A stretch of DNA of 64,000 bases from Aquimarina sp. TRL1 (GTDB lineage: Bacteria; Bacteroidota; Bacteroidia; Flavobacteriales; Flavobacteriaceae): contig NZ_CP053590.1 of the NCBI RefSeq assembly GCF_013365535.1, forward strand, positions 350,001 to 414,000, read 5' to 3'. The notes below the pieces were generated by a model, which had not been told where the DNA came from, did not search any database, and saw nothing but the letters and a program-made list of their open reading frames with translations. The stretch's first letter is position 1. Each line of letters opens with the position of its first letter. The position numbers were made by a program, and so were the translations under genes. Shown in pieces: positions 16,987 through 27,200 of the stretch.

Positions 16987-17478
16987 TTTCTGCTTTTTTC
17001 GCAAATCAATAATGGGTAAATATGTATATACTACTGCCAAAACCCCTGCTAATACGGGAACTACTCCGAGAATGTATGCTTTATCAAATCTAAAGCCCTC
17101 CGGTAATAATTGCAAGGTAACCAATAATAGTACAAAGCCTATTCCTATGGCTATTCCACCGTTTTTCACCCCTTGAATTCTGGCAAATCGCAACCACTTA
17201 AAATCTTCTTCATGTAATATTGACAATTTTTCTTTCTCGATTTCCTTATACGTTCTTTTTACTACATCTAGGGTCACAAAAAACGGAAGTAAAAACAGTA
17301 AGGGTAAAAATACCTTAGCCATTGATTGCTCTCCTTCAAAAAACGCCAGCGATTCGAACTTTAACAAGGAGTAATATTGTATCAAATAATTCAAAATACA
17401 ATTAAAAATTCCATTAACAACAGCCCTTTTAAATAAGAACTTACGTAATGGTTCATGATTCTTTAATACGGTCAGCAT
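16975..17478 (-). CDS. Small membrane protein, unknown family
   Basis: The 167-residue protein appears to have three or four transmembrane segments (about 15-35 weak, 54-71, 110-127 and 135-155) separated by a basic cytoplasmic loop (VKRTYKEIEKEKLSILHEEDFKWLRF). It ends with the basic tail DLRKKQKLIF. No family was recognised. It is the last gene of the lipid-synthase operon, 30 bases after the glycosyltransferase gene, and it overlaps the response regulator gene tail to tail by 12 bases. Position suggests a part in moving or anchoring the glycosylated product, but this is inference only. Confidence 0.65.
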   Translation of the reverse strand: MLTVLKNHEPLRKFLFKRAVVNGIFNCILNYLIQYYSLLKFESLAFFEGEQSMAKVFLPLLFLLPFFVTLDVVKRTYKEIEKEKLSILHEEDFKWLRFARIQGVKNGGIAIGIGFVLLLVTLQLLPEGFRFDKAYILGVVPVLAGVLAVVYTYLPIIDLRKKQKLIF

Positions 17479-17508
17479 ACTAATTTCAGGTCTTAAGAAG
17501 ATTATAGA

Positions 17509-18702
17509 TCAAAGTGCTACTTGTTGTGGTACCAATCTTTCCAATTGTTTTACCGCTGCTTCAATGCCTCCTGTGGCTACAAAAGAATCTCTCACATTTT
17601 CTGCTGCCATTCGATAAGAAGCATTCGTCAATATAGAGGTTATAGCTGTTTCCAATTCTTCTTCCTTTAATCGTTTGAAACGCAATCGAATCCCACAACC
17701 TAATGCATCTACTCTTTCTGCGACTCGAGATTGATCAAATGCAATCGGTAGTACAACAAGAGGCAAACCATTGGCTATACTCTCACTAACAGTATTGTAC
17801 CCGGCATGACAGACTACTCCATCCAGATAAGGCAATACTTCTAATTGAGGAATCCTTTTTTGGACAATAAAATTATCCGGCCATTCTTCGAATAAATCCG
17901 GATCTGAAATTACCACCACAATCGTATCTGTATTGCCCATAACTGCGATTACCTTTGACAGAAAATCTTTCATTATTTCTGACGGAAAAATAGTCCCTAT
18001 GGAAACTAATATTTTTTTGTGGTTACTTTTTTGTAATCGATCAAAGTCAAATTCCATATCAGAAGGACGTTTTCCTATAGAAGGACCAAAAAACTGGTAT
18101 CGTTTATCCAGATCATTTGCACCCAAAAACATCGATGACGCAAATACCATTGATAAGGTTTCTGAACAGACAATTGGTTGATCTGTCAATACTCCTAACT
18201 CTTGTTGTAATCCTACTACCTTTGAAGCTTCCCACTCTACAAATTTCGGATATTCTTCAGAGGGCATTATTGCTGTAGGAGCACTGAGAGAGGTCACATA
18301 CGGAATCTTATTTTTATACGCATAAATTGCTCCTGCAAATGCCTGATGATCTGAAATAATTACATCTGGCTTAAACGCTTCGATATACTCAGGTATATGC
18401 TTACTCATATATCGTGCTAATGGCACCAGTACATCTTCAAACAGAACTTTTACGCTTTTTAATCCAAATGTTCTGGGAATATCTTTAAACATTTCCTCCA
18501 GATACTTCTTTTCATCTTCCTTGGTTTTATATTTTTCCTTTTCTATCTGATAAAAAATAGCTTCATCAGGTAGTAAATACGAAAAATCAGTAATACTAAC
18601 CCATCCTACCTGATGTCCTTTCTCCAGTAAAGAAATTCCCAAGCTCAAAGTAGGGTTGATATGTCCCCAAAACGGAGGAACTATAAATAAAAACTTTGCC
18701 AT
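17509..18702 (-). CDS. Family 1 (MGT/UGT-type) glycosyltransferase
   Basis: The 397-residue protein has a GT-B fold. The N-terminal domain begins FLFIVPPFWGHINPTLSLG, with the glycine/His loop at the acceptor site that is typical of macrolide and antibiotic glycosyltransferases. The C-terminal nucleotide-sugar site shows VCHAGYNTVSESIANGLPLV followed by PIAFDQSRVAERV (about 293-330), the GT1 signature with the H-x-G-x-N/G-S/T-x-x-E pattern. The acceptor is probably the lipid or polyketide made by the adjoining synthases. A self-protective glycosylation of a bioactive product is the alternative. It is 55 bases after the hydrolase gene, in the same operon. The sugar donor cannot be deduced. Confidence 0.88.
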   Translation of the reverse strand: MAKFLFIVPPFWGHINPTLSLGISLLEKGHQVGWVSITDFSYLLPDEAIFYQIEKEKYKTKEDEKKYLEEMFKDIPRTFGLKSVKVLFEDVLVPLARYMSKHIPEYIEAFKPDVIISDHQAFAGAIYAYKNKIPYVTSLSAPTAIMPSEEYPKFVEWEASKVVGLQQELGVLTDQPIVCSETLSMVFASSMFLGANDLDKRYQFFGPSIGKRPSDMEFDFDRLQKSNHKKILVSIGTIFPSEIMKDFLSKVIAVMGNTDTIVVVISDPDLFEEWPDNFIVQKRIPQLEVLPYLDGVVCHAGYNTVSESIANGLPLVVLPIAFDQSRVAERVDALGCGIRLRFKRLKEEELETAITSILTNASYRMAAENVRDSFVATGGIEAAVKQLERLVPQQVAL

Positions 18703-18757
18703 TGTGATTTACTATTTTGTTAGTTCATATTAATAAGTGAATGTCTATACGCTACTA

Positions 18758-19585
18758 CTAGTTGATTAATTCTCTTACTGGGGTTTGCAAAAAATGTAAG
18801 ATATTATCAAAGCTATCTCCGGGATTTTCCATAATAAACCAATGTCCTCCATTTTTCAGGAAATACGATGTACTTTCTATGTGATTATGTAGCCTTTCTG
18901 CTTCTTTGAGGCAATCAGATTCTTTTCCAAACAGGAGTAATACCTCGGATGTAATTTTCTCTAAATCTTCTTCGGGAAAAATATCTTCGCTGAGTAAATC
19001 TTCTAATAAGGTTGTCTGCTGACACAAGAATTCGAATGTTTTGAACATTGAAATTCCCAAAAATTTTCTCTTCTTATCTGTTTGCCCTTCTACAAAAGCA
19101 GTTTCTCTTTCTAAGTTATATCTTTTTAATACATCATTAGGGAGTTCTCTTTTCACCTTCTCGATATCTGTGATCTTATTTTCTTTCATATATCGATGGA
19201 TCATAGTGTGCTGTGTACTAGGACACTCTATAAGAACGATTTTATCGAATCGTTCTGGAAATTGTATTGCGCATTTTAGCGCTGTTTGCGCTCCAAAACT
19301 ATATCCTAAAATATGAGCTCTTGCTATTTTTTTGCTATCCATAAGACCAATCACATCTGATGCAATTGTTGTCAAATCATACCCATAGGTTACTTTTTCT
19401 GTTTTTCCATGTCCTCTTAGATCAAACATCAGTACATGATATTTTTTGGCTAATACAGGGGCTAATGTAAAATACCATTGTGCCAATGTGCTTACCATTC
19501 CTGATACCATTACAATGGTTTGAGAACCTGAAGGGTTAAGCTCCTGTACATGAAACTTTACATTATTAACAGTGATAATTGCCAT
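18758..19585 (-). CDS. Alpha/beta hydrolase, putative chain-release or editing enzyme
   Basis: The 275-residue protein has the alpha/beta-hydrolase layout: an oxyanion strand near VMVSGM, the phrase FDLRGHGKT, nucleophile elbow G-Y-S-F-G with Ser96, an acidic residue near 224 (GKESDCL), and His248 in NGGHWF. No signal peptide is present. The synthase operon has no integrated thioesterase, so this protein is a good candidate to release the finished chain from the carrier protein or to remove stalled chains. It is 12 bases downstream of the discrete acyl carrier protein gene, which supports that role. Confidence 0.85.
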   Translation of the reverse strand: MAIITVNNVKFHVQELNPSGSQTIVMVSGMVSTLAQWYFTLAPVLAKKYHVLMFDLRGHGKTEKVTYGYDLTTIASDVIGLMDSKKIARAHILGYSFGAQTALKCAIQFPERFDKIVLIECPSTQHTMIHRYMKENKITDIEKVKRELPNDVLKRYNLERETAFVEGQTDKKRKFLGISMFKTFEFLCQQTTLLEDLLSEDIFPEEDLEKITSEVLLLFGKESDCLKEAERLHNHIESTSYFLKNGGHWFIMENPGDSFDNILHFLQTPVRELIN

Positions 19586-19597
19586 ATTGCTGTTTTT

Positions 19598-19906
19598 TTA
19601 GTTAGTGGCTAATATTGCTTTTTCCAGGTAAGCAACTACCTCTTTTAATGTCAGGTTAAAAATCTTTTCCATTTCCATGGAGGACATCCAACCTGCTAGA
19701 TCTACATGTTCTCCATACATACCTTTTACCTTATCTGCAAATTGTACAATTTCAATACTCTCCATCTCCAGATCGTCCGTAAATGAGCAATCTTCATTAA
19801 TATCTTCCAGACTTAAGAAATCTTCGCCTACTACCTCTATTATCATCTGTTTTAACTGTAGTAATATTCCGTCTGCTGTAACAGGTCTTTCGTTTACTTT
19901 ATCCAT
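19598..19906 (-). CDS. Discrete acyl carrier protein
   Basis: This 102-residue acidic protein has the four-helix carrier pattern. The phosphopantetheine site is D-L-E-M-E-S-I-E with Ser50, followed by FADKVKGMYG. The phrase S-F-T-D-D-L places it in the ACP/PCP superfamily. Its sequence is unlike the two tandem carriers of the large synthase (which have D-L-S-I-D-S-I-K), so it may carry a special intermediate, for example a starter or the finished chain for the hydrolase. Its start overlaps the end of the KS-AT-DH-PPTase gene by 13 bases, so translation is probably coupled. Confidence 0.9.
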   Translation of the reverse strand: MDKVNERPVTADGILLQLKQMIIEVVGEDFLSLEDINEDCSFTDDLEMESIEIVQFADKVKGMYGEHVDLAGWMSSMEMEKIFNLTLKEVVAYLEKAILATN

Positions 19907-22900
19907 GCTATTATATAGTTTTTATATCGTTTTGTTTGAATCCAGGTATCTTCTATTTTGATACGCTCGTCCTTAATTTCATTTATTCTTATTTTTTTAG
20001 GAGCTCCTCCTAATCCTATTCCCATTGATTTTCCATAAGCTTCTTTTGCCGACCATCCTCTGGTGATCCATTCCCAATAAGCTTCTTTTTCTGACAGAAG
20101 AGCAACTTCCTGCTCATGAAATGAAACTGCTATAAAGCCTTCTCCCCTATCTTTTATTTCTTCTAAATCGATTCCCGGATTTCTGATTGATGAAACAGTG
20201 GCTACTGCCAGTTTTTCTTTATGTGATAAAGAGACATGGATTCCCTCCAACTCATTTCCTTCTCCGGTAACATATGGTTTTCCCGAAGGGTCAGAATGTA
20301 CTGTTATCTCCCCTGGGAACAACTGATTCCCTGTCGTATCAGCAATATACTTACACACTGCATCCTTGATAGCTACTTTTCCCATTAACCAAGAACGTTG
20401 TTGAGAAAGCTTTAACGAATTAAATACTTCTTTTTCTTTAGAATTCAGGTAACGTCTCATGACATACCCCCAGGCAGTAACTCGCTTATAGTGTCCGTGA
20501 AATAATGAGATTCCTGGCAAAATTTCATCTGACAATTTATGTGCTCGTATTGATCTATAAGTTTTAGACATAATAGCATCAAAGCCCAGTCGTTTATTTT
20601 GCCAACCTGTAATGGTCGCCCATACCTGATCTCCTTTGTAAAGAATCATTTTAGCAATCAATATTTCGTCAGTTTCTTTTTCCAGTCTGCATACACATTT
20701 TATAATTCCGTCTTGTTTCAGAAAATCATCAAAAAACTGAATCTTTCTGATCTTCATTGGGAATGCCACATAATCATCAGATAACCCCCAATGGCACCAT
20801 AATCCGAATAGTTGTCCTGCATTATCAAGTAAAGAACCTTTTCCTGTTCCTCCTGAGATTAACGCACTCATTCCTTTGGTTCCGTTTTGCAAAAACTGTC
20901 GAATTCCCTGATAGGCTTCGCCATGAAACATATGACGTTCTTCATACACCTGCTTTTCTGTTAATGGGGCTGGTCTCTCTTCTCCCAAATCTTCAATCTT
21001 AGTATAGGGAGGTGTTTTATATTCATCACCTATGGTGATCGTTGCTGTAGCGTACTCTCCAAAAGAAACTACGGCATTATTCGCATCTTTCCAGGTTCCA
21101 CTGAGCGTTATATGTACAGGACTGGCTGCTTCCATCCATTTAAATGCCTGTACATCTCCTATCGCAATAATTTTTTTAGCGACAGTCTGCTCCAATACAC
21201 TTTCTGCCATAATCTCAATAAGCATGGTCATGGGAACTACGGGAAAGAAATCTTCTGGATATATCCATCCTTCTCGTTGTTCATACATTGCATGGTCTTT
21301 CAGCTCGGGGTATTTCGTTAAAGAGATCTCTATTGTCTTAGAGAAATCCTCAGGAATCGGTTCTTTTGTCAAAACAGTATCTCTATCAGTCAATTTCAGA
21401 TAATGATGCTTCTCCCCTGCTGTTTTTAGTTGTTTTTCCAGTACCTCAGTAATTGCTAACTGTGCTTTCTGAATGCTTTCAAAATTTTCCTGAAACTGTT
21501 TCAATACCGGGTGTTTATGGGTAACTTTCTCATGAGTAGGAATTCGTTTCTCATAGTTTGAAGGAATTTTTATATCTCCAAAATCCTTGATCAACGTTTG
21601 CCCTAATGCCAGTTTAATTTCTTTATTTTTTACTTCTTTCTCTATACGATTCAAGAATGAAATCCCTTCTTCTCTTCCTTCTACAAACAAAGCTGCTATC
21701 ACTCGCTGAATCTGATTAATTCCCGTTCGTTTTGTACTACTTGCCGATATTCCCGAATATTGCTTTCCTTTCAGTATATCATCTGTAAAGCCTATCAATC
21801 CTCCTCCTCCTATTTGTATAAACACACGCGCTCCCTCTTCGTACAATTTTTGTGTTAACTCTCTAAAACGTACTGGTTTTAACAAATTATCAACGGATAA
21901 TTCTTTTATTCCCTCGATATCATCCGGATATGGAGCAACAGTGGTAGCAGACCAAATAGGAATACGGGGAGCGTTTTGTATACAAACATTAATATCTTCC
22001 AGTTCTTTGGCATACTCCTGAAAAAAAGGAGAGTGAAAACCGGACTGAAACGGCAATACCTGATTGAATATTTGTGCCTCGTCCAATATTCTTTTGCAGA
22101 TATCCAACGCATATTTTTTACCACAAAGAATTATCTGGTGATGACAATTATCATGAGAAAGGTATATATCTTTTATCCCTTCAATAATTGGACGAACTTT
22201 CTCTAAACCACATCCAACTACCAAAAAAAACACATCCGGAACACTTATAGAACTCAATCGTTGTTCTGATAATGTTTGTAAGGTGGTTTCTTTTTCACAA
22301 ATTCCTGAAGACATATATCCAACCCATTCTCCCAGACTATGACCTGCTATCACATCTGGAGTTATATTCATTTTTTTAAGAGCCGTATCTAAAATAATAC
22401 TACAGGCAAATACACTCATTACAGAGCCTACCAACTCTGTATTCTTTTGATACGTTAATGCAGGAATATCAAAATAACGACAAACATCTTCTGTCGTACT
22501 ATCTTCCAATCCATCCAGCCCCGGAAAAAGAAAACATACTTTTTCTCCATTTTGAAGTAAAGGAGTACTCGTATACCAAATGTCATTTCTATTTCTCCAG
22601 GATCGACCTCTTTTTATAATCTTAATTGCCTTCTTTATGCGTTCAGGAGTAGGGTTGAACAATACAATACGGTGATCTCCTCTTCCCAGTTCCGTTTCTT
22701 CATTCTCCAATGCATGGATTAATGCACTCCCGGAGGTTCTTTTTAATAAAAGCACAGGGTCTTTCTCTATGTTACTTTCTATTTGCGAAGCATTTTGTTT
22801 CTTAGCAATATCTCCTCCCTCTAATACGACATGGGCATTAATCCCTCCAAACCCAAACGCATTGATACCCGCATATCGAGGCGTATCAGATTGTTTCCAG

Positions 22901-24192
22901 TCAATTTCTTCTTGCAAAATTGAGAATTTACTCCCCGATAATATATCTAAGGGTTCATCACAATGTAATGTCGGAGGTTGTTTTTCGTGATATAAAGCCA
23001 GTGCTGTTTTAATCACACCTGCAATTCCTGAAGCTGGCATTGTATGACCTATCATAGACTTGACGGTTCCTAAACCGACTTGCGAGGTTCCTTCTTTCTC
23101 TCCAAACACCTGTTTAAGGGTTGTTATTTCTGTCTTATCTCCTAATACTGTTGCTGTACCGTGCGCTTCTATATACCCTATATTTGTTTTATCGACTCCT
23201 GCATTTTCCCAGGCTTGTTCAATTGCTTTGGTTTGTCCTGATACGGACGGGCTCATCAGGCTTGTTCCTGCTCCATCACTAGCAATTCCCACTCCTTTTA
23301 TCACTGCGTATATTCTATCGTTATCTGCTAGTGCCTTTTCCATTTTTTTCAGGACAACCATTCCACACCCTTCTCCAATAACAAGACCATCTGCTTCTTT
23401 ATCAAATGGTCTGATCTGTTGCTTTCTTGATAAAGCTCCTAATTGGGTAAAAAGGCTATAAAAACTCTCATTCTGACATAGATGAATCCCTCCCGCAAGA
23501 ACAAGATCACATCTTCCTGAATTGAGTTCTCTTACGGCATGGTCAATGGCTATCAAGGAACTGGCACATGCTGCATCCACAGTATATGCCGTTCCTCCAA
23601 AATCCAACCTGTTGGCTATTAATGATGCTACCAAATTAGGGATTAATCCCATTGTGGTATCTGCTCCATAGCGTCCTGTTTGTGCTAAAAATGTTTCTTT
23701 TACTTTGATTAATTCTGAGGGAGCAATATCAGGAAGTACTGTTTTTAATAAAGTAACCAAATGTTCTCCGGTTCTCATTTTTTCTGATACCATGGAAGAA
23801 CGTATTCCTGGATAGTTTCCTTTCCCTAAAATAATTCCGGCTTTGTCCAGCGCAATATTTTTCTCAAAAACCCCTGCATCATCCAGAGCTTTTTTTGCCA
23901 TTTTTAATGATAGCAGGTGATCAGGATCCATCCCTTCTACAGCTATGGGTAAAATTCCAAAAGCTACCGGGTCAAATGCTGCAAATTCATCTACAAAACC
24001 ACCTCTTTTGCAATAAAATCTATCTATTGCAGAGGAAGAAGGATCATAATATGTTTTATCCCATCGATGGTCAGGGACTTCTGTTATGGCATCTACTTTA
24101 TTAATAATATTCGACCAAAAAGTGTCTATATCTCCTGCTCCGGGAAAAACACAGGACATTCCTACTATAGCGATATCAGTTTTATTCGTCAT
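19894..24192 (-). CDS. PUFA-like synthase subunit KS-AT-DH-PPTase
   Basis: The 1432-residue multienzyme starts directly with a ketosynthase (about 4-465): DAACASS with catalytic Cys near 207, HGT in IEAHGTATVLGD, and GHT in MIGHTMPAS. An acyltransferase follows (about 545-835) with nucleophile Ser in AGHSLGEW and His in QSGFHSPFF. Its oxyanion loop is FPGLDGL instead of FPGQG. A double-hotdog dehydratase-like region (about 945-1190) has DHAMYEQREGW and LLDNAGQLFG. The last 180 residues are a Sfp-type phosphopantetheinyl transferase: HVSLSHK, GIDLEEI and WSAKEAYGKS. The architecture resembles PfaB/PfaC and enediyne-type synthases. A built-in transferase would self-activate carriers. It starts 26 bases after the partner synthase gene. 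Confidence 0.85.
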   Translation of the reverse strand: MTNKTDIAIVGMSCVFPGAGDIDTFWSNIINKVDAITEVPDHRWDKTYYDPSSSAIDRFYCKRGGFVDEFAAFDPVAFGILPIAVEGMDPDHLLSLKMAKKALDDAGVFEKNIALDKAGIILGKGNYPGIRSSMVSEKMRTGEHLVTLLKTVLPDIAPSELIKVKETFLAQTGRYGADTTMGLIPNLVASLIANRLDFGGTAYTVDAACASSLIAIDHAVRELNSGRCDLVLAGGIHLCQNESFYSLFTQLGALSRKQQIRPFDKEADGLVIGEGCGMVVLKKMEKALADNDRIYAVIKGVGIASDGAGTSLMSPSVSGQTKAIEQAWENAGVDKTNIGYIEAHGTATVLGDKTEITTLKQVFGEKEGTSQVGLGTVKSMIGHTMPASGIAGVIKTALALYHEKQPPTLHCDEPLDILSGSKFSILQEEIDWKQSDTPRYAGINAFGFGGINAHVVLEGGDIAKKQNASQIESNIEKDPVLLLKRTSGSALIHALENEETELGRGDHRIVLFNPTPERIKKAIKIIKRGRSWRNRNDIWYTSTPLLQNGEKVCFLFPGLDGLEDSTTEDVCRYFDIPALTYQKNTELVGSVMSVFACSIILDTALKKMNITPDVIAGHSLGEWVGYMSSGICEKETTLQTLSEQRLSSISVPDVFFLVVGCGLEKVRPIIEGIKDIYLSHDNCHHQIILCGKKYALDICKRILDEAQIFNQVLPFQSGFHSPFFQEYAKELEDINVCIQNAPRIPIWSATTVAPYPDDIEGIKELSVDNLLKPVRFRELTQKLYEEGARVFIQIGGGGLIGFTDDILKGKQYSGISASSTKRTGINQIQRVIAALFVEGREEGISFLNRIEKEVKNKEIKLALGQTLIKDFGDIKIPSNYEKRIPTHEKVTHKHPVLKQFQENFESIQKAQLAITEVLEKQLKTAGEKHHYLKLTDRDTVLTKEPIPEDFSKTIEISLTKYPELKDHAMYEQREGWIYPEDFFPVVPMTMLIEIMAESVLEQTVAKKIIAIGDVQAFKWMEAASPVHITLSGTWKDANNAVVSFGEYATATITIGDEYKTPPYTKIEDLGEERPAPLTEKQVYEERHMFHGEAYQGIRQFLQNGTKGMSALISGGTGKGSLLDNAGQLFGLWCHWGLSDDYVAFPMKIRKIQFFDDFLKQDGIIKCVCRLEKETDEILIAKMILYKGDQVWATITGWQNKRLGFDAIMSKTYRSIRAHKLSDEILPGISLFHGHYKRVTAWGYVMRRYLNSKEKEVFNSLKLSQQRSWLMGKVAIKDAVCKYIADTTGNQLFPGEITVHSDPSGKPYVTGEGNELEGIHVSLSHKEKLAVATVSSIRNPGIDLEEIKDRGEGFIAVSFHEQEVALLSEKEAYWEWITRGWSAKEAYGKSMGIGLGGAPKKIRINEIKDERIKIEDTWIQTKRYKNYIIAWIK

Positions 24193-24218
24193 GGTTTTTT
24201 TATTGTGTGAACTATTCT

Positions 24219-27200
24219 TTACTCAGCCATGATCAATACCTGACTATCTGTTCCGTATTTTACTTCATTTATAAAAGTTTCTATTCCTTCTTCCAGCGGA
24301 ATCAAGCCTATTCCTCTACGTTCGTATTCTTTTTCTAGGGAAGAGGATACCATGCCTGCTCCTTTCCAGGGTCCCCAATTGATTGAGATCACTTTTCCTT
24401 GTAAGCGTTCTTTTAATTCCCAGGCATATTCATCCAACACGCTATTGGCTGCAGCATAATCAGTTTGTCCTTTATTTCCATAAACGGATGCTACACTGGA
24501 GAACAATACCACAAATTGTACATCTTCTCTCAATTTTTCTGCGATGATTCTAAGCGGAGTAACCTTCGTCGTGAATACTCTTTCAAAAGATTCTATGGTT
24601 TTGTTTTGAAATAATTTGTCTTCCAAGAGTCCTGCACCATGGATGACCCCATCTATTCTTCCAAATTGGTCATACAGGGAATCTATTAATTCTTCCAGCC
24701 TCTTTTCTACTCTGAGGTCTATCGAATGATAGGTGACTATGGCGCCATTTTTCTCTAAGGATTTTATGGTGCGTAGCACTTGATTCCTTTTGAACAATTG
24801 CTTTGCTTTTGCTTCTATCTGTGCCGGTTTCTTTAATATTCCTTCCTGGATTAGTTTCTTTTTGATTTCTGCTATTGAATAGGTGGTTGTCCAACGATCT
24901 TCTTTTTCTTTTCTAGGATCTGAAGATCTTCCTACCAGCACATAGTTACACGGATATTCCTGAGAAAAGCGCACCATCATCTCCGCTGTTATTCCCTGAG
25001 CTCCTCCTAGAACAAGAACGACCCCATCTTTATCAATAGTCATCTCAGGTGTTGATTGATTCGTTAATGTTTCCCGGACTAACTCAAATGTTTTCCGCTC
25101 TGTATCATCATAAAAAACTTCTGCATGATCATCCACTAGTACTAACTCATCTATTAGTATTTCTGCAATGCGTTCTTCGGATAATTGGGTCTCCAGATTT
25201 ATGGTTTTGCATTGTACTTGTTCCCACTCCTTATCCAAACTTTTTAAGAAACCGGCATATCCCTGAAAGTTTCTTAGCATTTTTAGATCTTTTGATGTCT
25301 CCAAATAACTTTTTAGATCAGATACCGCATATACCCATATTGCTTTTTTAGCATCTAACTGCTGTACCTGTGATACAAAATCGGTGATTTTAGGTCTTTT
25401 GGGAGATGTTAATATGTCTAGTAATATCAAACCATCATATGTATGCAGTTCTTCATTTTCTGACACAATGGTTACTAACATTCCTTTATCTTCCAGTTGT
25501 TTTTTTATGGTTTGAACCAGGCTACTCCCTTCGTCCGTTATAGCAATTTTCTTCCCCTCTAATATTCTTTTTTCTTTTGGAGCCCCCGCTTGCCTGGTCA
25601 AAGTGATTTTTTGGCGTGTCAGTATATTTTCTTTTGTAACTGAAGACTGTTCTTCCATTATGTGATCAGTTGAAGTATCTGAAGTATCATTATTGGAGAT
25701 CCAGGTGATCAATCCCTGTATGGTTTTAATCGCTGTTAACTCTTCTATCAATTCTTCTTCTGTTTTACCCTTTACTTCAAAACCTCCCAAAGCCGTTCTC
25801 AACTCTCCTATAATTTCCATTCTTTTTATAGAATCAATACTCAAGTCTGCTTCCAGATCCATTTCCATTCCCAACATCTCTTCCGGATATCCTGTTTTAT
25901 CTGATACGACCGCTATTAATATTTCTTGTACATTTTTCTTTTTAGGCATTTCAGTTGCGGCTACAGTAATATCCGTAGTTTCTTTACTTTTCTGATTGTG
26001 TTCCTGTAACCAATTGATCAATCCTTTTAGCGTTTTGATTGCTGCCAGTTCTTCTATCAATTCTTCTTCTGTTTTACCTGCTACCTTTAACCCTCCTAAT
26101 GTTTCTTTTAATGCCCCAATGATCTCCATTCTTTTTATAGAATCAATACTCAAATCTGCTTCCAGATCCATTTCCATTCCTAACATCTCTTCCGGGTACC
26201 CTGTTTTATCAGCTACAATACTCAGTAGAACAGCCTTGACATCTATTTCTCTTTGCACTTCTTTAACAGGAGTTTCATTGCTATGAACTTGCCCATTTTG
26301 TGGTGTTTTTTTGAGAGCTTCAATTGTATGTATTACTTCTTTCGAACCTTCATAGTGTTCGGGAACAGGCTGCCCCAAGTATCCAAGAATAACATCTCGC
26401 TGAGCATCTACCATGGATTTTACATTGGATAGATATTCGTGAATCAGAGCTTCTCTTTGTGTGATATCAGGAGTATACATTGTTGTTTGTTTGGCGTTAT
26501 GTAACTGAATTGCGGATGTTATTGGGAATGCTCCATGCTTAGGCATCTCTCCATAGAGAGGTCTTGTATAATGTCCATTCACCAACCAGGTTGTTTTTGG
26601 TTTCTTATAATGTTCTGGTTGATCTAGATCTATCAGTGCCTTTTTTCTTCCTTCGAATAGTTTTTCATAGAGAATCGTTTTTCCGGTGGCTATATATTGG
26701 GCGATTGCATGCAACAGATATGGAATTCCTTCCTGATTTCGATGTTCTGTATCAATTGCAATTACTTCATTACCCAGACAGCTTTTTACTAATGAGGTCA
26801 ATACATTCCCCGGTCCTACTTCTATAAATATTCTCGCATTGTCATCATACATTTGCTGCACTTCTTCCTGAAATTTTACAGGTTGTATCAGATGATCCGC
26901 CAACCTTTCTTTTATAGCTTCTTTACTTGTAGGATAATGTGTTGCTGTTGTATTGGACCAAACCTGATATTTTGGTACTTCTATATCGATGGTTTTTAAA
27001 TACCGCAGATAATTTTCTTTTGCTTTTTTAATAAGAGGACTATGAAATGCGCAAGCGACTTCTATTCTCCTGCAAGCTATTTTATGATCTTTTAATTTCT
27101 TTTCCAGTTTTGTTATCGCCGCTGTCGTACCTGCTACAATTTGTTGTGTCGGAGCATTATTATTTGCCAAGGTTACTCCTTCTTCTGCAGCTATTATTTC

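Noticed and set aside
23060..23461. Long antisense frames inside the synthase and synthetase genes (for example 133 and 152 residues)
   Set aside because: They are shadows of highly conserved coding sequence on the minus strand, with no independent domain or start signal.
19894..24192. Second ketosynthase as an inactive chain-length factor
   Set aside because: It keeps the active-site Cys in DAACASS and both His motifs, so it is probably catalytic.
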